Numbered from the stretch's first letter, positions 29,099 through 37,867 are shown. The stretch: DNA of 64,000 nucleotides from Helicobacteraceae bacterium (GCA_027023805.1 JALVUF010000046.1:26936-90935); one strand, 5' to 3'. The notes: generated from the letters alone by a model not told the origin. Made by a program: numbers and translations.

Positions 29099-29491
29099 TT
29101 AACGTTTACTAAACTGAGGAGAACGGCGTGCTTTTTTGAGGCCCGGTTTCTTACGCTCAACAGTACGTGAATCACGAGTTATCATACCCTCAGGTTTTAA
29201 GATTGCTCTAAAAGATGCATCATATTTCACAAGTGCGCGTGAAATACCATGACGAAGTGCATCAGCCTGTCCGCCGAAACCGCCTCCTAGTGTAGTAGCC
29301 GTTATATCAACTAGTGTGTCTTGCTTAGTAAGAACTAAAGGCTGTTTAACGCGAAGTTTCTTTGCCTCTAGTCCACCTAGCCATGCGTCTAGTGAAAGAC
29401 CATTGATTACTATTTTCCCACTGCCTGGGGTTAACCACACTTTTGCTATTGAAGACTTACGGCGTCCCGTTGCATATATTTTTTTTGTCAA
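29099..29491 (-). CDS. rpsI: Ribosomal protein S9
   Basis: This 130-residue small-subunit protein reaches the P site with its C-terminal tail. The sequence [48 protein letters not shown] and the end [12 protein letters not shown] are diagnostic. The frame starts with TTG, six bases after GGAG, and no ATG lies nearby, so TTG is taken as the start. It follows rplM by ten bases, the usual pairing. Confidence 0.98.
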   Translation of the reverse strand: MTKKIYATGRRKSSIAKVWLTPGSGKIVINGLSLDAWLGGLEAKKLRVKQPLVLTKQDTLVDITATTLGGGFGGQADALRHGISRALVKYDASFRAILKPEGMITRDSRTVERKKPGLKKARRSPQFSKR

Positions 29492-29501
29492 CTCTAGCTC
29501 C

Positions 29502-29924
29502 TTACTTCGCTATTTGAGCAGTATGAGGATGATTTTCGCCCGCATACACTTTTAATTTTTTGAGCATTTTTGCACCTAATTTTGTTTTTGGTAACATACC
29601 GCGAGTGGCAAGCTTAAATAATTTTTCAGGATTATTTGCCAGCAACTCTGTCATTTTTACACTTTTTGTCGATCCAAAATAACCACTGTGAGTATAATAC
29701 TGCTTATCGGCAATTTTGCCTTGACCGTTAAATACTGCTTGTGAAGCATTGATGATAACGACATAATCGCCACAATCGATATTTGGAGTGTAATACGGTT
29801 TGTCCTTACCGCGCAGACGTGTCGCTACTTCAGTTACGATACGTCCAAATGTTTTTCCTTTAGCATCAATCAAAATCCATTTTTGTTCAATCTGCTGAGG
29901 AGTTGCAATTTTTGTAAATTTCAT
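29502..29924 (-). CDS. rplM: Ribosomal protein L13
   Basis: This 140-residue large-subunit assembly protein shows [45 protein letters not shown] and the [25 protein letters not shown] block. Length matches the family. An AAGG site lies seven bases before the ATG, and a TATAAT stands 33 bases upstream. It is the first gene of the rplM-rpsI operon. Confidence 0.98.
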   Translation of the reverse strand: MKFTKIATPQQIEQKWILIDAKGKTFGRIVTEVATRLRGKDKPYYTPNIDCGDYVVIINASQAVFNGQGKIADKQYYTHSGYFGSTKSVKMTELLANNPEKLFKLATRGMLPKTKLGAKMLKKLKVYAGENHPHTAQIAK

Positions 29925-29956
29925 ACTTGAACCTTCTGCCTATTTAAAGTGGCAAA

Positions 29957-29962
29957 ATTATA
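29957..29962 (-). promoter_or_regulatory. -10 box of rplM-rpsI
   Basis: A perfect TATAAT on the minus strand, 33 bases before the rplM ATG. No convincing -35 is present at 16-18 bases. Confidence 0.45.
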
Positions 29963-30006
29963 TCTGTATAAACTTATAATTAACTGAATTTAAGTCTTTT
30001 ATAAGT

Positions 30007-31314
30007 TCAAATAAGATGAATTGTCCTTTTTGTAATTTTTCTATATATAAGCTCTATAATAAAAGAAAAAACAATCATGCCTATTAAGATATATAAATGA
30101 AAGCGTGTTGCGGGATTGCTTGCTACTTTTAGGCAAAGCACTACAATTGCAGCAGCGGTAAAAAGTGCGGCTGTTATTGATATCCAGATGTTACTGTTGG
30201 TTTGTTTTGCAAGTTTTGCATTTGCAATGTTTATAGCCATAAAAATCAATAAAAAACCGGCACTGCCCATAGTCGCAATTGCGTCAAGAGGGATAAAGTT
30301 TGCAACAAAAAGCGCCAGTGCAGCTGCTATTAATGTACCCTCGAAATGTTGGTTGCGTATCTCTTTCTCAAGTCCTTTTGGCAGTTCCCCCGTTTTTGCT
30401 ATGATATAAACAAGTTTTCCGGTGCTTTGAAACGTAGCATTTATCGCCGAACTTGTTGCCATGAGTGCTGCTATGATGATGCCTGTAAAACCCACATATC
30501 CAAGGCTTTGCGAAGCTGCTAGCGAGAGTACGTCACTACTGGCCTTTTGCACCTGCTCAAATGTCAAATGACTAACTGTGACCATGGCTATTAATACATA
30601 AAAAATCATAACAATAAATATGCCACCTATATATGCAATGGGTAAGGAGCGTTTTGGATTTTTTACATCTTTTGCCAAATTTGCTATGAGCTCAAAACCT
30701 TCATAATTTAAAAAAATAAGCATAGCACCCGCTATGATAGCCAGAGCCGATGGATATGTGTGAGATGAGAGATGGCTCCAGTGCATAGGAGTTATAAAGC
30801 CCGCAACTATAAAGATTCCAAGTAAAACAAGTTTACTGATATTGAAAAAATTCTCTATTGGAATTGCCAATTTCCGGTCAAAAAGATTTACTATAATCAG
30901 CATAACTATTACAAAGTTGATAAGAATATGAAGATAGATAGTTTGGTGAGCATGGGATGCAAAACTACTGCCGTAGCTTCCAAACGCATAAGCATAGATT
31001 GCAACTAACACAACATAGCTAAACATTAGCAGTATATTTGCAGCCCCTGTGAGTATTCCACTCCCATATGCTCTGTTTAAATATGTTACGGTTCCGCCTT
31101 CTCCAGGAAATTGAAGTGTTAATTTTAAATATGAATAGCCGGTAAGCAGGGCTACGATTCCAGCAATCAAAAAAGCAATCGGCGCGGCACCTTTGGTGAT
31201 GTCTATACTAAGACCCGTGACGGCAAATATACCGCCTCCTATCATGCCTCCTATGCCGACAGACATAATAGAAAAAGTTCCGAGTTTTTTGGTTTTTTGG
31301 TTGTTATCGTACAA
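30007..31314 (-). CDS. APC-superfamily amino acid permease
   Basis: This 435-residue inner-membrane carrier has about 12 helices. The first helix carries GIGGMIGGGIFAVTG, the unwound substrate-binding segment of APC transporters, and a later NYEGFELIANLAKDVKNPKRSLPIAY matches the conserved loop before helix 7. Substrate is not predictable. The frame begins with TTG (31314), about six bases after AAGGGA, and no ATG is available before the first helix. It stands apart from rplM by 82 bases and is probably expressed alone. Confidence 0.87.
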   Translation of the reverse strand: MYDNNQKTKKLGTFSIMSVGIGGMIGGGIFAVTGLSIDITKGAAPIAFLIAGIVALLTGYSYLKLTLQFPGEGGTVTYLNRAYGSGILTGAANILLMFSYVVLVAIYAYAFGSYGSSFASHAHQTIYLHILINFVIVMLIIVNLFDRKLAIPIENFFNISKLVLLGIFIVAGFITPMHWSHLSSHTYPSALAIIAGAMLIFLNYEGFELIANLAKDVKNPKRSLPIAYIGGIFIVMIFYVLIAMVTVSHLTFEQVQKASSDVLSLAASQSLGYVGFTGIIIAALMATSSAINATFQSTGKLVYIIAKTGELPKGLEKEIRNQHFEGTLIAAALALFVANFIPLDAIATMGSAGFLLIFMAINIANAKLAKQTNSNIWISITAALFTAAAIVVLCLKVASNPATRFHLYILIGMIVFSFIIELIYRKITKRTIHLI

Positions 31315-31358
31315 TACAATTCCCTTATGTCAGGGAATTATAGCTAAATATTTATAAT

Positions 31359-31817
31359 CTACCAATTGATAAATTTTAAAAATGCAGATAAATTATCATC
31401 CCATAATCCAATCATATGGACAAGATTGGCTTGTGTGATTCCACCAGCTGTTTCAATATCACCCTCAAGTCTTGCATGCCCGTCTTTTGCGGTATAGCTA
31501 TCGCTAAATCGTCTTGTTGCATTCCATTTTGAGGCTTTTTGCGCACTCAGAGGGGTTGCAAATGGAACATAAAATTCAATTGATTTACAAGTCTTGTTAC
31601 CCTTGCTGCCATGACAGGCGTAAAAATATATATAGTTAGTAACACCTTCCATTTTCGTAATAACTTTGGGATCTCCCCCGCTGTCGGTAGTTAATCGTGC
31701 AGAGTAACCTAGTTTATGTAAAACATTTACAACATCTTGTCCCTGTATCCCATCATATATAGTCATGCTCCAAGACATCGTGATAAGAACCATTAAAAAT
31801 CCAACAATACGAATCAT
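31359..31817 (-). CDS. Exported YbjN-domain protein
   Basis: This 152-residue protein has a signal peptide (MIRIVGFLMVLITMSWSM) and a YbjN-like domain: VVNVLHKLGYSARLTTDSGGDPKVITKMEGVTNYIYFYACHG, then CKSIEFYVPF and WNATRRFSDSYTAKDGHARLEGDIETAGGIT, which follows the order seen in YbjN proteins. Its function is unclear; relatives are linked to stress and chaperone-like roles. The frame runs four codons further back to a GTG, but the ATG at 31817 follows a strong GGAGG at the right distance. An 11-bp inverted repeat stands 20-55 bases upstream. Confidence 0.75.
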   Translation of the reverse strand: MIRIVGFLMVLITMSWSMTIYDGIQGQDVVNVLHKLGYSARLTTDSGGDPKVITKMEGVTNYIYFYACHGSKGNKTCKSIEFYVPFATPLSAQKASKWNATRRFSDSYTAKDGHARLEGDIETAGGITQANLVHMIGLWDDNLSAFLKFINW

Positions 31818-31837
31818 CTTCTCCTCCACTGTTTCTT

Positions 31838-31872
31838 TTTATTGTTAAAAATTATTATTTATTAACAATAAA
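31838..31872. other. 11-bp inverted repeat upstream of the YbjN-like gene
   Basis: TTTATTGTTAA (31838-31848) and TTAACAATAAA (31862-31872) are perfect inverted repeats separated by 13 A/T-rich bases. It lies between the deiminase stop and the YbjN-like start. It could be an operator or a weak terminator; there is no G/C in the stem apart from one pair, so an RNA hairpin would be unstable and a protein-binding site is more likely. Confidence 0.4.
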
Positions 31873-31903
31873 GTAATTATATTGTAATTATTTTTAAAGC
31901 CTG

Positions 31904-32929
31904 CTAAAGTGAAACAGTTTTAGCAAATTGCATACTCACGCAGTGTAGTGAGCCGTGTTGGCGTATTAAAACAGAGCAGTCTATGGGCACGATATCTCTG
32001 TTTAGAAAAAAGTTTTTAAAGATTTTGATTGCTTCATTGTCTTGTTTGACGTTATAAACAGGTACTAAAACAGCACCGTTTATCATTAAAAAATTGGCAT
32101 ATGTTGCGGGGAGCCTTTCATTATTATAATAGATGGCTTCGGGCATGGGAAGAGGTATGAGATTGAGATTGTATTTGCCGGCAAATGTTGTTAGTTGATT
32201 TTGCATCTGTTTTAGTTCGTTGTAGTGTTCATCTTTTTCATCTTCACATGTAACGTACATAATGGTTTTTTTATCAACAAATCTAGCAAGTGTGTCTATG
32301 TGTGAATCGGTATCATCACCCACTAAGTATCCATGGTTAAGATATAAAATATCACAAGCACCAAAAGTTGATTTTAAAAACTGTGTCATACTGTTTTTAT
32401 CAAAGTTTTTATTTCTGCTTAACATACATCTTGATGTTGTAAGAAGCAGCCCCTCGCCATTACCCTCAATTCCGCCGCCTTCTAAAATAAAATCAATATT
32501 TATCATCTCATTTTCGTAAAAATCGGCAATTGATTCAGACATTTTATCATCTTTGCTTGCATCAAACTTACCGCCCCAGCCGTTAAACTTAAAATTTAAC
32601 AATTTTATCCGTCCGTTATCTAAAACGCTAATGGCGCTGCAGTCTCTGGCCCAGGTATCATCTGTTTCATATTGTATAAATTTAAGATTTGTCTTATTTG
32701 CAAAATTTTGTTTGATTTGCTCTACGCTGTTGCATATGATGACACATTTTTCATACCTGCTGATTGCCTGTACAATGTTTACAAATGTTTGCTTGGTTTC
32801 ATCCAGATAGTCGTGCCAATCGGTGTTTTGATGAGGAAAAATGATTTGGATAAAACTTTGCGGTTCAAATTCGGCTATAAAGCGTTTTGATGTTTGCTTG
32901 TAATGGGATATAATTTCATTATGGCTCAT
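31904..32929 (-). CDS. aguA: Agmatine deiminase / peptidyl-arginine deiminase family enzyme
   Basis: This 341-residue guanidine-modifying enzyme probably converts agmatine to N-carbamoylputrescine in polyamine synthesis. Family marks are ETDDTWARDCSAIS, FILEGGGIEGNGEGLLLTTSRCM, the DDTDSHIDTLARF His-Asp region and the catalytic Cys in RQHGSLHCVSMQ near the C-terminus. The frame opens at 32980, but the ATG at 32929 has GAGG eight bases upstream and is chosen. That start lies inside the start of the divergent alr gene. Agmatine versus another guanidino substrate cannot be settled from sequence. Confidence 0.87.
   Translation of the reverse strand: MSHNEIISHYKQTSKRFIAEFEPQSFIQIIFPHQNTDWHDYLDETKQTFVNIVQAISRYEKCVIICNSVEQIKQNFANKTNLKFIQYETDDTWARDCSAISVLDNGRIKLLNFKFNGWGGKFDASKDDKMSESIADFYENEMINIDFILEGGGIEGNGEGLLLTTSRCMLSRNKNFDKNSMTQFLKSTFGACDILYLNHGYLVGDDTDSHIDTLARFVDKKTIMYVTCEDEKDEHYNELKQMQNQLTTFAGKYNLNLIPLPMPEAIYYNNERLPATYANFLMINGAVLVPVYNVKQDNEAIKIFKNFFLNRDIVPIDCSVLIRQHGSLHCVSMQFAKTVSL
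32887..32914 (+). promoter_or_regulatory. alr promoter placed for a leaderless mRNA
   Basis: TTGATG (32887-32892), a 16-base spacer and a perfect TATAAT (32909-32914) end six bases before the alr ATG at 32921, so the first base of the mRNA should be at or next to the start codon. The promoter lies upstream of the deiminase start in a shared regulatory patch. Confidence 0.5.
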
Positions 32930-33937
32930 ATTAACCTCAATAAAAAAGCATTTTTTAACAATCTTGATATTATCGCACAATTATCATCATCCAAAGATAA
33001 AATAGCGATAGTTTTAAAAGATAATGCATATGGTCACGGTCTATTGCAGATGGCAGCTTTATGCAAAGAGTACGGTATTAAAAAAGCGGTTGTAAGACAT
33101 GAAGCTGAGGCTGAAGTTGTAGCAGAGTTTTTTGATTATATTTTAGTTTTGACAGGTATTGCGGATGTTATGCCCGCTAATACCGTTTATACCGTAAACT
33201 CATTAGATGCGATATCTAAATTTCCAAGCGGTGCTAAAGTTGAGATCAAAGTTGACAGCGGTATGCATAGAAACGGCATTGGGGCTAACGAAATTAAAGA
33301 AGCTTTTAAGATGTGCACTGGGCATGGTTTACATGTAAAGGGTGTTTTTACACATCATAGAGCTGCAGATGAGCTCTCCTGTGAGTGGTATATCCAGGAG
33401 GAAAATTTTAAAAAGATAAAAGAGATTGCTTTGCAAGCGGCTAAATCATACGGTATAACTAAGCTGTCTTTTCACTCTCAAAATTCAGCAGCACTGTTTC
33501 GCGCAGGAGAGTGTATGCATGACATGGTTAGAGTGGGTATAGCCGCTTATGGATGTTTAGAAAATAACGATACATTATTTACGCATAATTTAGAGCCTGT
33601 TTTGTCCTTATATGCTTCAAGACTTGCAACAAGAGTGTTGCAAAAAGGTCAAAAAGTCGGATATGGCGGTATGTTTGAAGCAGATAGGCAGATAAAAATC
33701 AGTACTTACGATGTAGGTTATGCAGATGGATTGCTACGCTTGGCTTCTAATAGATACACTACTGCAGATGGCTATAAAATACTAGGAAAGATATCTATGG
33801 ATAGTATTTCAGTTAACAGCGATGAAGAGAGTATTTGTGTTTTTAATAATGCTTTGGAGTATGCCAAGAGTTGTGATACAATAAGTTATGAGATTTTAGT
33901 TGGTATGGGAGCGTATATCAAACGAATCATAATTTAA
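32921..33937 (+). CDS. alr: Alanine racemase
   Basis: This 338-residue PLP enzyme makes D-alanine for peptidoglycan. The Schiff-base Lys33 is in VLKDNAYGHG; the barrel continues with KVDSGMHRNGIG and HSQNSAALFRAGECMHDMVRVGIAAYGC; the C-terminal domain has KVGYGGMFEADRQIKISTYDVGYADGLLR with the catalytic Tyr region, and KISMDSISV. It is somewhat shorter than the usual ~360-370. The frame extends upstream to 32894, but MAHINLNKKAF is the natural start; no ribosome site precedes it. Its first nine bases are also the first nine of the divergent deiminase gene. Confidence 0.93.
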   Translation: MAHINLNKKAFFNNLDIIAQLSSSKDKIAIVLKDNAYGHGLLQMAALCKEYGIKKAVVRHEAEAEVVAEFFDYILVLTGIADVMPANTVYTVNSLDAISKFPSGAKVEIKVDSGMHRNGIGANEIKEAFKMCTGHGLHVKGVFTHHRAADELSCEWYIQEENFKKIKEIALQAAKSYGITKLSFHSQNSAALFRAGECMHDMVRVGIAAYGCLENNDTLFTHNLEPVLSLYASRLATRVLQKGQKVGYGGMFEADRQIKISTYDVGYADGLLRLASNRYTTADGYKILGKISMDSISVNSDEESICVFNNALEYAKSCDTISYEILVGMGAYIKRIII

Positions 33938-33949
33938 TTAAGGTGTATA

Positions 33950-34984
33950 ATGCACAAAACTGTTTACAGATTTTCTGTTATTTTGGTTATCTCTATAATA
34001 ATAGGTTTTATTTTTTATCTCTTAGAGTCAATTTTAGTGCCCTTTATTATAGCCTGGTCATTAGCGTTTTTACTCCATCCCATTGTAAATAAAATATCAA
34101 AATATATGCCTAGGTGGATATCTATCATACTGCTTTTTGGTTTTATATCTTTAGTTACTGCAGGTATTGTTATAGTCCTTTTACCTACGGTAGAACATCA
34201 GATACATGTATTTATGGCAAATATGCCTGTATATTCCAAGCGACTCTATCATGCGGTTTCAATTTTTGACAGTCATATGAAAATAGCACCTACAAAACTA
34301 TTTTCTGCTATAGGTTCGCAGCTGAGTGTTTTTATTGCGCATATTATGTCGGCTCCAAGTCGCGTTATCAATACCGCCAGTTCATTTTTTGGATTACTTC
34401 TTGATTTGATGATTATACCTATAGTTGCATTTTATCTGCTGCTTGATTGGAAGAATTTACAGGCAAATCTTATGCGTTTTATACCACAGGCAGATCATGT
34501 TAAAGTGTTTGCTGTTTTAAATAGAAGCAGTTATATTTTACGCAGGTTTATCCACGGAGAACTTCTTGTTATGACGGTGACAGGCATTGTTTATGCTGTA
34601 GGTCTGGAGTTAGCAGGTGTTCCGATTGCTTTACCGATGGCAATCATTGCCGGACTTGTTTGTGCTATTCCTTTTGCTTCGCTTTTGCTTGTAGCATTGC
34701 CGGCGTTTGTATTTGCGTTGCTAGAAGCAGATATAAAGATGCTGGTGATTGTTATGGTAACAATTTTTATAGCTGAATTTTTAAACAATCTTGTGTTAAC
34801 ACCTGTTCTTGTAGGCAGATATGTACAGATTCATCCAGCTATAGCTTTGCTGCTTGTTCTTAGCAGCGGAGTGATATACGGCATCACGGGCATGGTATTG
34901 GCTCTTCCGATAGCCGCTATTATTACTTATGAATTTTTATGGAAAGATGCTTATGCATCTGGGTCTAAGGAAATATATCAATAG
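33950..34984 (+). CDS. AI-2E/PerM-family membrane transporter
   Basis: This 344-residue inner-membrane protein has about eight helices: two at the N-terminus, a central soluble part (VEHQIHVFMANMPVYSKRLYHAVS), then a cluster with FFGLLLDLMIIPIVAFYLLLDW and the conserved LVLTPVLVGRYVQIHPAIALLLVLSSGVIYGITGMVLALPIAA end. The family includes TqsA and PerM; substrates vary and are mostly unknown. It follows alr by 12 bases with an AAGGTG site and is probably co-transcribed. Its last 48 coding bases overlap the end of the convergent MFS gene. Confidence 0.85.
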   Translation: MHKTVYRFSVILVISIIIGFIFYLLESILVPFIIAWSLAFLLHPIVNKISKYMPRWISIILLFGFISLVTAGIVIVLLPTVEHQIHVFMANMPVYSKRLYHAVSIFDSHMKIAPTKLFSAIGSQLSVFIAHIMSAPSRVINTASSFFGLLLDLMIIPIVAFYLLLDWKNLQANLMRFIPQADHVKVFAVLNRSSYILRRFIHGELLVMTVTGIVYAVGLELAGVPIALPMAIIAGLVCAIPFASLLLVALPAFVFALLEADIKMLVIVMVTIFIAEFLNNLVLTPVLVGRYVQIHPAIALLLVLSSGVIYGITGMVLALPIAAIITYEFLWKDAYASGSKEIYQ

Positions 34985-36148
34985 TCCCAGTCCTGCTAAA
35001 AGAGAAAAAATAATCGCTAAGGCATAGATTGGGCCAAAAGGCAAAAGACTGACTCCCACATTGGAGAGTGCGGCAATACCCATCTGAGAAAACCCAACCA
35101 TAGCCGATGCCGTGCCTGCTGTATTTTTAAACGGTATCATGGCTATTGAGATAGAGTTTGGAACTACTAATGCGATACCTGAAAAACTAAGCATTATTGG
35201 CAAAAGTGTACTGTAGAGATATATAATTTTAAAATATCCAGATAGTGCCAGTAAAAAAGCACCAAAAACAATAAGCAGTAATCCAAACTTTACTATAAAC
35301 CAAGAATGATATCTTTTCTCTAGGTATATACCCGCAAATGAGCCTATGGTAAAAGCGACTAAAACACCGATTGCAACTACGGCAATCCATTTTGATGATA
35401 ATCCAAGAGTATGTGTCACAAGTGCCGGACCCTCTGTTAGGGATGTGTAAACCACTCCTATGGCGATACCGTTTATAAAAATAGCAGGAAAGAAATCTTT
35501 TTGTGCAAATAGTTTTATATAATTGTGCCACAAAAAAGAGGGGGATAATTTTTGCCGCATATCAGGCATATGTGTCTCAGGAAAAAACAATAAAACTGCT
35601 ACTAAAAGCAAAGAGCCAAGGATTAAAAGTATAAACATGTTGGCATGCCAACCGTATCTGTCATCTACTATGGCACCTACAATGGGTCCGGTCGCAGGGG
35701 CTAGGGCAAAGGCTGCATTAATTTTAGTATAGATGATATCTATTTTGTCTTTATCAAAACTGTCCCTAACAGCGGCGGAACTTATGATAGCACCGGCACA
35801 AGAGCCTAAACCCTGTAGTGCGCGACCAAGAAGCAGCAGATCAAGAGTATTGCTGATGTAACACACAAAAGAGCCGGCGGTAAAGAGTAAAGCCCCCCAC
35901 AGAGCTACCGGTTTTCTACCAATTTTATCTGAGAGAGGACCATATAAAAGCTGCATAGCGGCATATGCCAACAGATACACGGTCATTGACTGCTGTACCG
36001 CTGTATATGTTACATGTAAATCATGCGCTATTGCGGGCAATGATGGTGTATATTCCGTATCTCCAAAGGGTCCTATGGAGGTCATGAGTATCAATATCCA
36101 AAGTGCAGGCATGCTGCGGCGAAAAACGGATGAGCGTAATAAATTCAT
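34937..36148 (-). CDS. Bcr/CflA-type MFS multidrug exporter
   Basis: This 403-residue, 12-helix major facilitator uses protons to export drugs. The family loop motif A is GPLSDKIGRKPVALWGALLF between helices 2 and 3; GRALQGLGSCAGAIISSAAVRDSFD and the motif C region APATGPIVGAIVDDRYGW mark the drug:H+ antiporter-1 Bcr/CflA branch. Substrate unknown. The ATG has only a weak ribosome site. Its 3' end lies antisense to the last 48 bases of the PerM gene. Confidence 0.87.
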   Translation of the reverse strand: MNLLRSSVFRRSMPALWILILMTSIGPFGDTEYTPSLPAIAHDLHVTYTAVQQSMTVYLLAYAAMQLLYGPLSDKIGRKPVALWGALLFTAGSFVCYISNTLDLLLLGRALQGLGSCAGAIISSAAVRDSFDKDKIDIIYTKINAAFALAPATGPIVGAIVDDRYGWHANMFILLILGSLLLVAVLLFFPETHMPDMRQKLSPSFLWHNYIKLFAQKDFFPAIFINGIAIGVVYTSLTEGPALVTHTLGLSSKWIAVVAIGVLVAFTIGSFAGIYLEKRYHSWFIVKFGLLLIVFGAFLLALSGYFKIIYLYSTLLPIMLSFSGIALVVPNSISIAMIPFKNTAGTASAMVGFSQMGIAALSNVGVSLLPFGPIYALAIIFSLLAGLGLLIYFLRPRCISIFP

Positions 36149-36210
36149 ACGCCTATTTTAGCATAATTTACACACTGTAGCTGTAACAGCTAAGTGTGCA
36201 TAGTATCAGT

Positions 36211-37251
36211 TTATAGTTTATAATCTATATTTGGCTTAAGCGGCGCTTTTGGGGGCTTTGGTGTAGAAGATGTTGATGCTGGTATCTTAGGATATGCAAG
36301 AGCAGGTCTTTTTCCGGTCAATGATTTAAAAAACTCTTTGATGAGGCGAGCTTGTTTATTTGTTACTTTTATACCTAACTGTATGCGCCCCATCTCTTTT
36401 ATGGCACCTGTTATGGTTTTTTCCGCACCGTTATGAAAATATGGGGCTGTCTTTAAAATATTTCTTAGTGTCGGCACTTTTACAAGACCGTTTTTATTGC
36501 CTTTAAAGTTTCCTATATTTGCAAATTTATATTTTGCATATATACCAAAAGGCTGCATCTCTCCACCTAGGTTTATACCGTTATGGCAACTAACACATCC
36601 TAATTTTATAAAAGTTTTTAGTCCTTTTTTCTGCACAGGAGATAAAGCGTTTTTATCACCGTTTAAAAATTTATCATAAGGTGCGGGCGTAACTAGAGTT
36701 CTCTCAAATGATGCGATAGTATCGGCTATGAGGATAAAAGTTATCTTTTTATTACCGTATGCTTTTTTAAATTCTTCTCTGTATTTAGGGATAGATGTCA
36801 CTACTTTTACTACATGAGTTTTAGTAGCTGCCATCTCAAACGGTGCCTGAAGAGGACCTTGTGCCTGAGTTTCAAGATTTTTAGCTCTGCCGTCCCAAAA
36901 TTGTCGTTTGTTAAAAACTGCATTATACACGGTAGGTGAGTTTAGATGATGGATATTATGACGCCATTTGTTGCCGATCGCATCAGGTAGTCCATCAGCA
37001 CCGTATAACCCTATATGGTGACAAGCATTGCAGCTTAAATGCTCACTTCCTGAGAGTCTCGGATCAAAATACAACTGCTCGCCAAGATGTACTTTTGCTT
37101 TAGTTATCGGATTTTTTGGATTATTGATAAGCTTGAATAAAGCCTTTTTATTTGACGGAATCGGTTTTAGTCCCGCCTGTTTTGCTTCATGTATAAGTGA
37201 TGATGCCATAAGTGATACCGCTATTAAACCGCTAAGAGCTACAGATTTCAT
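36211..37251 (-). CDS. ccp: Di-haem cytochrome c peroxidase
   Basis: This 346-residue periplasmic enzyme reduces H2O2 to water with electrons from cytochrome c. A signal peptide (MKSVALSGLIAVSLMASSLI) precedes two haem c sites, CNACH (Cys74, Cys77, His78) and CVSCH (Cys219, Cys222, His223), in the order of the CcpA/MauG family; GEQLYFDPRLSG and VPTLRNILKTAPYFHNGAEKTITGAI are typical. The last ~35 residues form a Pro-rich tail (STPKPPKAPLKPN) beyond the haem domain, which is unusual. A GGA site precedes the ATG. The Fur/PerR-type gene immediately upstream suggests peroxide control. Confidence 0.93.
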   Translation of the reverse strand: MKSVALSGLIAVSLMASSLIHEAKQAGLKPIPSNKKALFKLINNPKNPITKAKVHLGEQLYFDPRLSGSEHLSCNACHHIGLYGADGLPDAIGNKWRHNIHHLNSPTVYNAVFNKRQFWDGRAKNLETQAQGPLQAPFEMAATKTHVVKVVTSIPKYREEFKKAYGNKKITFILIADTIASFERTLVTPAPYDKFLNGDKNALSPVQKKGLKTFIKLGCVSCHNGINLGGEMQPFGIYAKYKFANIGNFKGNKNGLVKVPTLRNILKTAPYFHNGAEKTITGAIKEMGRIQLGIKVTNKQARLIKEFFKSLTGKRPALAYPKIPASTSSTPKPPKAPLKPNIDYKL

Positions 37252-37389
37252 TTTTTTCCTTTTTAGACAATAATTTTTTTCTTTTGAAATTATATATCCT
37301 TAATGCTTAAAAGAAAATTTTTATCGTTAGATATATTGTATAATTTATTGATTTATGAATATTGTAGTGGTTTTTTTATATTTTTACTC

Positions 37390-37794
37390 TTAGTAGTCTT
37401 GACACTTAGGACATAAACCGCTGAAAATCAGCGTACTTGTATGCAGCTTGTAACCGCTTTTTTGGCCAACTTCTTTCATGAGTGAATCTATATCTAACGA
37501 TAAATCAATACAACTGCCGCATTTTTGGCATAAAAGGTGAGCGTGGGGAGCTTGGATGAGTTCATATTTTGGCTTTGTGTTTGGAAGTTTTAGCTCCAAA
37601 ATAATATTTGAATTAAGCATTATGTGAAGATTTTTATACAAAGTCGCAAGAGATATAGATGGAAAACTTTGGATTATTTTGCTAAAGAGCCCATCCACAT
37701 CAATATGACCGCTATGGTGCATGATAGACAATATTTCAAGCCTCTGTGGAGTTGCTTTTAGATTGTGCTGTTTTAAAAGTGATACATAATTCAT
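37390..37794 (-). CDS. perR: Fur-family regulator, probably PerR (peroxide-responsive)
   Basis: This 134-residue metal-dependent repressor has a winged-helix domain (LKATPQRLEILSIMHHSGHIDVDGLFSKI...SLATLYKNLHIM) and a dimer/metal domain with PHAHLLCQKCGSCIDL and a final CPKC, forming the Cys4 structural zinc site. PerR rather than Fur is suggested by the position directly upstream of a cytochrome c peroxidase gene on the same strand. No ribosome site precedes the ATG; a perfect TATAAT ends seven bases before it, so the mRNA is probably leaderless. The 138 bases between it and ccp may carry a separate ccp promoter. Confidence 0.85.
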   Translation of the reverse strand: MNYVSLLKQHNLKATPQRLEILSIMHHSGHIDVDGLFSKIIQSFPSISLATLYKNLHIMLNSNIILELKLPNTKPKYELIQAPHAHLLCQKCGSCIDLSLDIDSLMKEVGQKSGYKLHTSTLIFSGLCPKCQDY

Positions 37795-37801
37795 GCTTGC
37801 A

Positions 37802-37807
37802 ATTATA
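37802..37807 (-). promoter_or_regulatory. -10 box of perR placed for a leaderless mRNA
   Basis: Minus-strand TATAAT separated from the perR ATG (37794) by seven bases; the start point should coincide with the start codon. No Shine-Dalgarno is visible. Confidence 0.5.
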
Positions 37808-37852
37808 TCGTTTTTTATTTTTTGTAATATAAATCTATATTTAAATAGGTAA

Positions 37853-37867
37853 AAATAATTATTATCT
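37853..37867. promoter_or_regulatory. Fur/PerR-type box upstream of perR
   Basis: AAATAAT-T-ATTATCT is a 7-1-7 inverted repeat with one mismatch, close to the general Fur-family pattern (NGATAATNATTATCN). It lies about 60-73 bases before the predicted perR start point, rather far for simple repression, so it may act with DNA looping or on another promoter. Confidence 0.4.
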
